Positions 1 through 5,091 of a stretch of 6,990 bases of DNA are shown here, piece by piece. A program made the position numbers and the translations under genes. Position 1 is the first letter of the stretch. The number at the start of each line of letters is the position of its first letter. The notes beneath the pieces are model-generated. The model was given only the letters and a program-made list of their open reading frames with translations, was not told the origin of the DNA and did not search any database. The stretch comes from CAZDDA01 sp964568045 (GTDB lineage Bacteria > Bipolaricaulota > Bipolaricaulia > UBA7950 > UBA9294), in the NCBI GenBank assembly GCA_964568045.1, contig CAZMOL010000079.1, positions 1 to 6,990 of the forward strand. The letters run 5' to 3'.

Positions 1-893
1 GTCTCCAAATTCTTTGTGAATGCGTCGGCCATCGCTTTGTTCGACTGCATCGCCTTATAAGCATGGCCAACCGTCTCAAAGGAGAGGGTGGCGCCGGTGG
101 CCAGTGCCGCCCCCTCGGCGCAACGCCGCAGTTTCTCCAAAAGCTCGTCTCGATAGTCGGACTCCGGCGCTCGCACGTAGAACACGGCGGCTGCGACCTC
201 TGGGACGATGTTCGGCTTGGCGCCGCCGTTTGTGATAATGCCGTGAATACGGGCACCGTCCTTGATGTGCTGGCGCAGAGCGTTTAACCCGTTGAACGTC
301 TGGATGACGGCATCGAGGGCGTTGATCCCCTTCTCCGGCGAAGCCGAGGCGTGGGCGGGTTTTCCGGTAAACTCGAGCTTGACTTCGGTGATGGCCAGGC
401 TCCCCCGATCGGCAACAGTGTGAGTCGATGGATGAAACATCATCGCCGCATCGACGCCATCGAACAGCCCCGCCTCGATCATGATCACTTTCCCGCCTCC
501 GCCCTCTTCGGCGGGAGTACCCATGAACACGAGTTTCCCCGGCAGATCCGCTTTGATGGCGCCCAAGGCAAGACTAGCGCCGAGTGCCGAGGCGGCAATG
601 AGATTGTGCCCACAGGCGTGGCCGATCTCCGGCAGGGCGTCGTACTCCCCGAGAATCGCCACAGTCGGGCCGACACTAGTTTGCGGGTGGGTCGCCAGGA
701 TCGCAGTGTCCAAACCAGCCACCCCCAGCTCAACGGAGAAACCGTCTTTTCGGAGTTCATCGGCGAGAACTTGTGCCGCGTGCACTTCCTCGAACTTCAG
801 CTCGGGGTGATCGAAGATGTCTTGACTGACCGCCAGCAGACGGTCTTTGATCGAATCAACGTGTGCACAGACTGTGTTCTTCCAGTCGCTCAT
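1..893 (-). CDS. M20-family (M20D) amidohydrolase/peptidase, C-terminus cut by window edge
   Basis: This metal-dependent hydrolase probably removes an acyl or amide group from an amino acid or short peptide in the cytoplasm. The 297 visible residues start MSDWKNTV and show M20D hallmarks. GEYDALPEIGHACGH spans residues 82-96, with Cys94 and His96 as likely metal ligands. GTPAEEGGGGK spans 125-135, with the Glu129-Glu130 pair as catalytic base and ligand. HPS lies at 154-156. The dimerisation (lid) domain starts near residue 165 and includes GKPAHASASPEKGINALDA (177-195). No signal peptide is visible. The ATG at 893 is supported by AAGGAGG four bases upstream. The gene starts 70 bases after the tyrosine phenol-lyase stop on the same strand, so co-transcription is likely. 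The sequence resembles the AbgB and PM20D2 groups (p-aminobenzoyl-glutamate or dipeptide hydrolases), but the substrate cannot be read from sequence. The last part of the catalytic domain, with the final His ligand, is outside the window. Confidence 0.93.
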   Translation of the reverse strand, partial: MSDWKNTVCAHVDSIKDRLLAVSQDIFDHPELKFEEVHAAQVLADELRKDGFSVELGVAGLDTAILATHPQTSVGPTVAILGEYDALPEIGHACGHNLIAASALGASLALGAIKADLPGKLVFMGTPAEEGGGGKVIMIEAGLFDGVDAAMMFHPSTHTVADRGSLAITEVKLEFTGKPAHASASPEKGINALDAVIQTFNGLNALRQHIKDGARIHGIITNGGAKPNIVPEVAAAVFYVRAPESDYRDELLEKLRRCAEGAALATGATLSFETVGHAYKAMQSNKAMADAFTKNLE

Positions 894-963
894 TCTGCCT
901 CCTTAGCTTGAGCATTCAACGAAAGGCGGTGCTTCCCAGGGCTTTTCGGGGGGTTCCTCTTTC

Positions 964-2379
964 TCACGCCATCGGTTCAAACCGCGCCTGGAAGAAGCGC
1001 AGTAGCTTGGGCTCATGCACCATTTTCAACCCCCGTACTTGCTCACGGGAGTCGTACGCCGCCTTCACGGCCTCGGCCACCACGTCCATGTGGGCCTGGG
1101 TGTATACCCGACGTGGAATCGTCAGGCGAGTCAGCTCGAGGGCGGGATAGCGGTGGTCGCCGGTCTTCGGATCTCGACCGGCACTGACAATGCCCCGCTC
1201 CATGCCCCGCACACCGGAATCGATGTACAGCTCGGCCGCCAATGTCTGCGCCGGGAACTGGTCCTGCGGGAGGTGCGAATAGAAACGCTTGGCGTCGAGG
1301 AAGATCGCGTGGCCTCCTACCGGTTGCACGATGGGAATGTCCCAATCTACGAGCAAGTCTCCCAAGTAGCGCACCTGTTCGACGCGCGATCGCACGTGGT
1401 CATCCTTCACGCATTCAGAAATCCCAATCGCCAGTGCCTCCATGTCGCGCCCGGCCATTCCTCCGTAGGTGTGGAGGCCTTCGTAGACAACCACCATGTT
1501 TCGAAGGGTATCAAATAGCTCGGGATCGTTGACCGCAAGCCAGCCGCCGATGTTCACCAGGTGATCCTTCTTGGAGCTCATCCACGCCCCGTCCGTGTAG
1601 CCACAGAATTCCTTTAGGATCGCAGCGATCGGCTTGTCCGCGTAGCCCTCTTCCCTCTCTTGGATAAAAAAGGCATTCTCGACCATGCGCGTTGCGTCCA
1701 GGTAGATTGGAATGCTGTGCTTGTCACACAGTGTGCGGAGCGCCCGCACGTTGGCCATGCTGACCGGCTGCCCTCCGGCCATGTTCACCGTGCCGGCCAG
1801 GCTGACGTAGGGGATGTTGTCCGCCCCCACCCGGTTGATCAGTGCCGCCAGCTTTTCAAGATCCACATTGCCTTTGAATGGATGAAGGCTGCTGGGGTCG
1901 TGGGCCTCGTCGATGATCACGTCCACAAACGTGCCGCCGGCCAGCTCCTGATGCAGTCGCGTGGTGGTGAAGTACATGTTTCCGGGGATGGTGTTTCCGG
2001 ACTTGATCAGGGCTTGGCTGATCAGGTGCTCGGCCCCACGCCCTTGGTGTGTTGGGACCACATATGGGTAGCCATAATAGGTGGCAACAGCCTCCTCTAA
2101 GTGGTAGAAGTTGCGGCTACCGGCATAGGCTTCGTCGCCCAACAACATGCCGGCCCATTGTCGATCGCTCATGGCGCTTGTTCCACTGTCGGTAAGAAGG
2201 TCGATGTACACATCCTCAGAGCGGAGTAGGAACGTGTTGTAGCCAGCTTCCGTCATGGCCTTCTTCCGTTGTTCTTGGGTGGTCATCGTGATGGGCTCGA
2301 CCATCTTGATCTTCCAGGGTTCTGCCCAGGACCGGCGTCCGTATTGCTGGCCCATGGTTTTGAGAGTGGACTGTTTCAT
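964..2379 (-). CDS. tpl: tyrosine phenol-lyase (beta-tyrosinase), PLP-dependent
   Basis: This cytoplasmic PLP enzyme of the beta-eliminating lyase family is predicted to split L-tyrosine into phenol, pyruvate and ammonia, reversibly. The 471 residues align from memory with Citrobacter freundii tyrosine phenol-lyase at a constant +14 offset at every landmark I checked. Lys271 (family Lys257) in MSSKKD carries PLP. Asp228 and Arg231 in DATR, Asn199, Gln112, Arg114, Tyr85 and Arg418 are the usual cofactor and carboxylate contacts. Three residues separate it from tryptophanase: Thr138 in FTTTR (Asp in tryptophanase), Arg395 in MERG (family Arg381, phenol-OH contact) and Phe462 in RFF (family Phe448, His in tryptophanase). 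One pocket difference is Leu302 where the Citrobacter enzyme has Met288. About 14 extra residues precede the usual N-terminus. The start is supported by AGGAGG four bases upstream (2384-2389). A promoter is proposed at 2444-2472, and the gene heads a likely operon with the M20 hydrolase. A DOPA-lyase-like activity remains possible. Confidence 0.93.
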   Translation of the reverse strand: MKQSTLKTMGQQYGRRSWAEPWKIKMVEPITMTTQEQRKKAMTEAGYNTFLLRSEDVYIDLLTDSGTSAMSDRQWAGMLLGDEAYAGSRNFYHLEEAVATYYGYPYVVPTHQGRGAEHLISQALIKSGNTIPGNMYFTTTRLHQELAGGTFVDVIIDEAHDPSSLHPFKGNVDLEKLAALINRVGADNIPYVSLAGTVNMAGGQPVSMANVRALRTLCDKHSIPIYLDATRMVENAFFIQEREEGYADKPIAAILKEFCGYTDGAWMSSKKDHLVNIGGWLAVNDPELFDTLRNMVVVYEGLHTYGGMAGRDMEALAIGISECVKDDHVRSRVEQVRYLGDLLVDWDIPIVQPVGGHAIFLDAKRFYSHLPQDQFPAQTLAAELYIDSGVRGMERGIVSAGRDPKTGDHRYPALELTRLTIPRRVYTQAHMDVVAEAVKAAYDSREQVRGLKMVHEPKLLRFFQARFEPMA

Positions 2380-2410
2380 TTCTCCTCCTGTCAGCTAGGA
2401 AACGTGATGC

Positions 2411-2457
2411 TGACCGATTGATCACCGCTTGTGCCTGCCTGGCATTTTAATCGGTCA
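2411..2457. promoter_or_regulatory. 9-bp inverted repeat bracketing the lyase promoter, candidate operator
   Basis: TGACCGATT at 2411-2419 and its perfect reverse complement AATCGGTCA at 2449-2457 are separated by 29 bases. Relative to the proposed lyase promoter, one arm fills the spacer next to the -10 and the other lies about +19 to +27. This suits a repressor or a paired-site regulator, or a structured leader only if transcription starts upstream of 2457. A short inner inverted pair, TGCC/GGCA (2432-2443), lies between the arms. It does not look like a TyrR box (TGTAAA-N6-TTTACA). The regulator is not identified. Confidence 0.4.
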
Positions 2458-2472
2458 CGATCCGTTGGGCAA
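2444..2472 (-). promoter_or_regulatory. sigma70-like promoter for the tyrosine phenol-lyase operon
   Basis: Read on the minus strand, a -35 TTGCCC (2472-2467) and a -10 TAAAAT (2449-2444) are separated by exactly 17 bases. The expected start of transcription is near 2437, which gives a leader of roughly 58 bases before the lyase ATG. One arm of the 9-bp inverted repeat at 2411-2457 lies in the spacer and touches the -10. The match is by eye; no transcript data were available. Confidence 0.5.
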
Positions 2473-2528
2473 ATCCGTGCTGAGGCCAGTTGCGAGCCTT
2501 GGGGGTGGGCCAGGAGACAGAGAGTGGG

Positions 2529-2551
2529 AAAGAGATCCGGGGAATCTCTTT
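2529..2551. repeat. 8-bp inverted repeat upstream of the threonine-synthase-like gene
   Basis: AAAGAGAT (2529-2536) and ATCTCTTT (2544-2551) are perfect reverse complements around a 7-base centre. The right arm overlaps the -35-like TTGAAG at 2550-2555. The symmetry and position suggest an operator for a dimeric regulator. No T-run follows on either strand, so an intrinsic terminator is unlikely. Confidence 0.4.
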
Positions 2552-2578
2552 GAAGACTTCGGACATCTTGAGTATTCT
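2550..2578 (+). promoter_or_regulatory. possible promoter for the threonine-synthase-like gene
   Basis: TTGAAG (2550-2555) and TATTCT (2573-2578) are separated by 17 bases, each matching four of six sigma70 consensus positions. The predicted transcript would start near the SD at 2584-2590, leaving only a very short leader, which weakens the call. Confidence 0.22.
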
Positions 2579-2598
2579 TGCCTGGAAGGATCCTGCCT

Positions 2599-3723
2599 AT
2601 GTCAAAACCTGTTGGAAAGCTGAGTTTCCGATGTACGGAGTGCGGCAAGGAACAACCAACTGACACCCAAAACTGGCGCTGTCCGGATTGTGGAGGATCG
2701 TTCATTCTTTCTGGTACACCGTCCTTCGCTCAGTCAAAGATCAAGAGGCAAGATTTCAGTCTGTGGCGGTACCGCGAATTCCTGGGGATGGGCAAACCGG
2801 TCTCGCTTGGGGAGGGTTTGACCCCGCTTGTGACAGCCAAGGGCTGTGGCGTGAATGCTTTGTACAAACTGGAGTTCCTGTCGCCGACCGGCTCGTTCAA
2901 GGATCGTGCCGTCTGCGCGATGGTGAGTTTCTTGAGATCGATTGGTATAGGGGTAGTGGTTGAGGACAGCTCGGGCAACGCAGCGGCGAGTCTGTCCGCC
3001 TACTGTGCACGTGCTGGAATTCGGGCCAAGATCTTTGTTCCGGCCTACACCTCGCCGGCCAAGCTCCGGCAAATCGAGATCTACGGTGCCGAGCTGGTGT
3101 CGGTTGCGGGCGCACGCATCGAGGCCACACGTGCAGCGGAAGCGGTAGCGCAGGCCGGAACCTACTATGCCAGTCACTATTGGAACCCCGTTGCTTTGGA
3201 GGGTCTCAAGACGTTTGCCTATGAATTGGCGGAGCAGCTGCATTGGCGTTGTCCCGATAACCTTGTTGTTCCCTGTGGACATGGGACCTTGTTGCTCGGA
3301 GCCTACTACGGGTTCCGGGCGCTGGCAGAGAGCGGGGTCGTTTCGCGGATGCCAAGGCTGTTCGGCGTTCAAGCGGTTGCGTGCGCGCCTATTGTTGAGG
3401 CGTTTGATGCAGGACAACGCGAATCGGCCGCAGTCGAGGCCGGCGAGACGGTTGCTGAGGGGATTCGGATTGCCAAGCCTGTACGAAGCCGCGAGATCCT
3501 CACCGCGCTTGACCAGACGCAAGGGCGAGCCGTGTCGGTGGACGAGGAGAAGATACAACAAGCCCATAGGCAGCTGGCCGGCAGTGGGTTGTTCGTCGAG
3601 CTGACATCGGCCGTTGCCGCGGCGGGGCTAATACGCTTGGTCGATGAAGGAGTCATCGGGCCTGATGAGTGTACCGTTGTAGCGCTGACTGGAAGCGGAT
3701 TGAAGAACCTTTCAGTTGAATGA
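2599..3723 (+). CDS. threonine synthase-like PLP enzyme (fold type II) with N-terminal zinc ribbon
   Basis: The 374-residue cytoplasmic enzyme resembles threonine synthase, which converts O-phosphohomoserine to threonine. Residues 12-31 form a zinc ribbon (Cys12, Cys15, Cys28, Cys31). GEGLTPL follows at 71-77. SPTGSFKDR (95-103) contains the PLP lysine Lys101, SSGNAAAS (124-131) is the substrate/cofactor loop, and TGSGLK (364-369) is the C-terminal cofactor motif. The glycine loop that holds the PLP phosphate reads GHGT at 227-230, where I would expect Asn in place of His. I chose the ATG at 2599 because GGAAGGA lies at 2584-2590; an in-frame TTG at 2578 lacks comparable support. The gene is divergent from the tyrosine phenol-lyase and 139 bases upstream of the cyclophilin-like gene. 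No homoserine kinase or dehydrogenase is seen nearby, so it may be a relative acting on another O-phospho or beta-substituted amino acid rather than the biosynthetic ThrC. Confidence 0.88.
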   Translation: MSKPVGKLSFRCTECGKEQPTDTQNWRCPDCGGSFILSGTPSFAQSKIKRQDFSLWRYREFLGMGKPVSLGEGLTPLVTAKGCGVNALYKLEFLSPTGSFKDRAVCAMVSFLRSIGIGVVVEDSSGNAAASLSAYCARAGIRAKIFVPAYTSPAKLRQIEIYGAELVSVAGARIEATRAAEAVAQAGTYYASHYWNPVALEGLKTFAYELAEQLHWRCPDNLVVPCGHGTLLLGAYYGFRALAESGVVSRMPRLFGVQAVACAPIVEAFDAGQRESAAVEAGETVAEGIRIAKPVRSREILTALDQTQGRAVSVDEEKIQQAHRQLAGSGLFVELTSAVAAAGLIRLVDEGVIGPDECTVVALTGSGLKNLSVE

Positions 3724-3862
3724 AGCTTCCCGCCCTTTATGCGGTGAGTTCCCTTGAGCACTCGTGCTTTCATGACCCAAATTCCCAAATGGGACAGTTG
3801 CTCATTTACCAAATCTATTGCATTCTTTGGCCGTCGCGTAAGATGTGTCTGGGACGTGGAAG

Positions 3863-4246
3863 ATGGGCAGAGAAAGTGAAATAGAGATCTGGATCGAAGG
3901 GAAGGCTTTTCCTGTTGTGCTGAATCAATCCATTACTGCCAATCAGGTTCTCGATGCGCTACCGTTGTGCGGTGATGGCAATCGATGGGGTGACGAAATC
4001 TACTTCGACATCGGTGTCGATTTGGATACCGAGAACCAACAGGAAGAAGTGGAGATCGGTGATATCGCCTACTGGCGTCCGGGCCGGGCACTGTGTCTGT
4101 TCTACGGTCGCACTCCGGCCAGTACGTCCGATCGTCCACGGGCTGCCTCACCGGTGACCGTCGTCGGCAAGCTCGTTGGCGACGCTCAGGCCCTAGCGTC
4201 TCCTACAGATCTCAAGAACATAGAGGTTACGAAGAAGCAGGGTTGA
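3863..4246 (+). CDS. cyclophilin-like fold protein (Cyclophil_like family)
   Basis: This 127-residue soluble protein matches the small beta-barrel cyclophilin-like family typified by Thermotoga TM1367. The hallmarks are WGDEIYFDI (42-50), EIGDIAYWRPGRALCLF (64-80), YGRTPAS (81-87) and a closing ASPVTVVGKLVGD (95-107). Members lack demonstrated prolyl isomerase activity, and the family's function is not settled. There is no signal peptide. The start is uncertain: ATG 3863 keeps the domain whole but has only a weak SD, and an in-frame GTG at 3845 would add six residues. It follows the threonine-synthase-like gene on the same strand after 139 bases, so it may be co-transcribed or have its own promoter. 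Any metabolic role beside the PLP enzymes is inference. Confidence 0.85.
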   Translation: MGRESEIEIWIEGKAFPVVLNQSITANQVLDALPLCGDGNRWGDEIYFDIGVDLDTENQQEEVEIGDIAYWRPGRALCLFYGRTPASTSDRPRAASPVTVVGKLVGDAQALASPTDLKNIEVTKKQG

Positions 4247-4249
4247 GCG

Positions 4250-4435
4250 GTGATCCGGGGGAATATTTCCGTGAAGAGCCTGGCTCGGTGGGACAACGAT
4301 CTTTCGGCCAACGGCTTTGGCCATGCTCGCTGCAACGGTCGTGCCGCCGAACAAGGCGTGGCAGGATTCTCGCTCGATCTTGTAACGTCTCTACAACAGC
4401 AGGTGAATGCTATCAGTGGCTTTCAAGGTCTTTGA
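4250..4435 (+). CDS. doubtful small ORF, 61 codons, no recognised family
   Basis: A GTG-started frame begins three bases after the cyclophilin-like stop and encodes 61 residues starting MIRGNISVKS. An AGGG seven bases upstream is a weak SD. I recognise no domain, membrane segment or motif. Position and open length make it possible, but chance is a fair explanation in DNA of this composition. Confidence 0.2.
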   Translation: MIRGNISVKSLARWDNDLSANGFGHARCNGRAAEQGVAGFSLDLVTSLQQQVNAISGFQGL

Positions 4436-4539
4436 TGTAATCAGTGTTTCTGTCTCGCACTGAGAGAAGCGTTTCGGTTCGTTGGAAGGCGTAGATGATC
4501 GCTTCATCTATCCTGAGGTCGTAAAAGACTCATCACTAT

Positions 4540-4582
4540 TTCACGTCCTCTTCACGGGATGTTCACACCTCTTGGATATAGT
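4540..4582 (+). promoter_or_regulatory. three 11-bp direct repeats plus -10: PhoB/PhoP-type response-regulator promoter
   Basis: TTCACG (4540), TTCACG (4551) and TTCACA (4562) start exactly 11 bp apart, one helical turn, with 5-base gaps. A degenerate fourth unit, CTCAT, lies at 4529. Nine bases after the last repeat comes TATAGT (4577-4582), a 5/6 match to a -10, and no -35 consensus is present at the right distance. OmpR/PhoB-family activators typically bind tandem repeats at 11-bp spacing in place of a -35, and the unit resembles published PhoP/PHO boxes (TTNACA-like in Bacillus, GTTCACC in Streptomyces). An OmpR-family regulator is encoded 0.5 kb downstream, so autoregulation is the simplest inference. 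Confidence 0.5.
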
Positions 4583-4624
4583 CACCCGAAATTCGTTAAG
4601 TAGTTAGATGAGGAGGTGAAGCAC

Positions 4625-4798
4625 ATGGCTAAGAAGGAGATTCTCGATAAGATCTCCATCTACGTTCCTCAGAAGAAGATGGCCGAAAAACCGGTTGAAC
4701 GTCTGATTCAACTCTCTGAGAAGCGCGATCGCTCGATCAACTATCTAGTGGTCGACGCGATTTTGCAGTATCTCAAGCGCGAAGAGAACAGGAACTAG
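4625..4798 (+). CDS. small ribbon-helix-helix (CopG/Arc-type) DNA-binding protein
   Basis: This 57-residue basic protein has the ribbon-helix-helix plan: a beta strand KISIYVP (9-15), helix A around residues 20-35 (AEKPVERLIQLSEKRD), a turn at RSI (36-38) and helix B NYLVVDAILQYLKRE (39-53). Such proteins dimerise, pair their strands in the DNA major groove, and act as repressors or as antitoxins. No toxin gene is adjacent, which favours a stand-alone regulator. The ATG at 4625 is set by AGGAGGTGA at 4611-4619, close to full complementarity with 16S rRNA, so translation should be efficient; a GTG at 4616 lies within that SD and is unlikely. It sits just downstream of the 11-bp repeat promoter and 293 bases before the response regulator. 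Its target is unknown; its own promoter or the downstream two-component genes are candidates. Confidence 0.72.
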   Translation: MAKKEILDKISIYVPQKKMAEKPVERLIQLSEKRDRSINYLVVDAILQYLKREENRN

Positions 4799-4807
4799 AA
4801 TGCTTTT

Positions 4808-4841
4808 GCCTCGCAAGGAGCCTACGGGGCTCAGGCGAGGC
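4808..4841 (+). other. strong RNA hairpin 1 after the ribbon-helix-helix gene
   Basis: Outer arms GCCTCGC (4808-4814) and GCGAGGC (4835-4841) pair over 7 bp, and inner arms GAGCC (4818-4822) and GGCTC (4828-4832) pair over 5 bp around the loop TACGG. It begins nine bases past the stop codon. No T-run follows on the plus strand, so a classical intrinsic terminator is not supported. Processing, stability or attenuation are alternatives. Confidence 0.6.
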
Positions 4842-4852
4842 GAAGAGTTGAC

Positions 4853-4878
4853 GGGGTGTCCGATCCTTCGGGCACCCC
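4853..4878 (+). other. strong RNA hairpin 2, tandem with hairpin 1
   Basis: GGGGTGTCCGA (4853-4863) pairs with TCGGGCACCCC (4868-4878) over 11 bp with a single U-G wobble and a 4-base loop TCCT. It lies 11 bases after hairpin 1, and a weaker GATCC/GGATC hairpin follows at 4905-4918. No adjacent T-run is present; the nearest T-rich stretches (4939-4945, 4963-4967) are too far away to form a standard terminator. Confidence 0.6.
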
Positions 4879-4978
4879 AACGCTTGGTTGGCGACGAGTA
4901 GCAGGATCCGTGCGGATCGATGCATTCTGGGATCTACGTTTTTCTTGAGGACTGTGCGGCTGGTTTTTCTTTCGCAGG

Positions 4979-5007
4979 TTGCTGAAGCGTCGCCGTCCGT
5001 CCATACT
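4979..5007 (+). promoter_or_regulatory. weak candidate promoter for the two-component genes
   Basis: TTGCTG (4979-4984) and CATACT (5002-5007) are separated by 17 bases, giving three and four of six consensus matches. Transcription would start near 5013, ahead of the GGAGG at 5031. The match is poor and could be chance. Confidence 0.18.
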
Positions 5008-5036
5008 GTCACCGAAGTCGATTCTTGGTCGGAGGA

Positions 5037-5087
5037 ATGATGATTGGAGCGTTCCGGTTTCATCTTGCGCGGTTGGCCGAACAGTAG
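5037..5087 (+). CDS. possible 16-codon leader peptide upstream of the response regulator
   Basis: ATG 5037 is preceded at once by GGAGG (5031-5035); a second ATG at 5040 in the same frame has better spacing. The frame encodes MMIGAFRFHLARLAEQ and stops at TAG 5085-5087, four bases before the response-regulator ATG, which has no SD of its own. This is the layout of translational coupling. The peptide has no amino-acid run typical of attenuators. The competing reading is that the same GGAGG serves an in-frame TTG at 5044 of the regulator, eight bases downstream. Confidence 0.3.
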   Translation: MMIGAFRFHLARLAEQ

Positions 5088-5091
5088 CCGA

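Larger units (their letters stand above)
4247..4624. other. long intergenic stretch before the ribbon-helix-helix gene
   Basis: About 380 bases without a convincing gene. It holds one doubtful small ORF (4250-4435), no strong hairpin with a T-run, and at its right end the TTCAC direct repeats and -10-like TATAGT (4540-4582), followed by a strong SD. Between about 4436 and 4535 I see nothing I can name. Confidence 0.6.

Noticed and set aside
351..911. Plus-strand frames of up to 186 codons over the M20 hydrolase (and at 1015-1518 and 1660-2100 over the lyase)
   Set aside because: They lie opposite genes with clear catalytic motifs and strong SD sites; their translations resemble no family.
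964..2379. Annotation as tryptophanase
   Set aside because: Thr138, Arg395 and Phe462 match tyrosine phenol-lyase; tryptophanase has Asp and His at the first and last of these positions and no Arg at the second.
2578..2598. TTG start for the threonine-synthase-like gene
   Set aside because: The ATG at 2599 has GGAAGGA eight bases upstream and gives a standard zinc-ribbon N-terminus; the TTG has no comparable SD.
2734..3567. 277-codon minus-strand frame opposite the threonine-synthase-like gene
   Set aside because: Antisense shadow; composition is rich in Arg, Gln and His and no domain is visible.
3757..3770. Short palindrome AGCAC-TC-GTGCT followed by TTT, as a terminator of the threonine-synthase-like gene
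   Set aside because: The usable stem is only about 4 bp and the T-run three bases; too weak to call.
4093..4440. 115-codon plus-strand frame overlapping the cyclophilin-like gene
   Set aside because: Out of frame with the conserved domain, Arg/Ser-rich, no SD; chance frame.
4540..4572. TTCAC repeats as a CRISPR or simple tandem array
   Set aside because: Only three short units in one helical phase with unrelated 5-base gaps; position next to a -10 fits a regulator site better.
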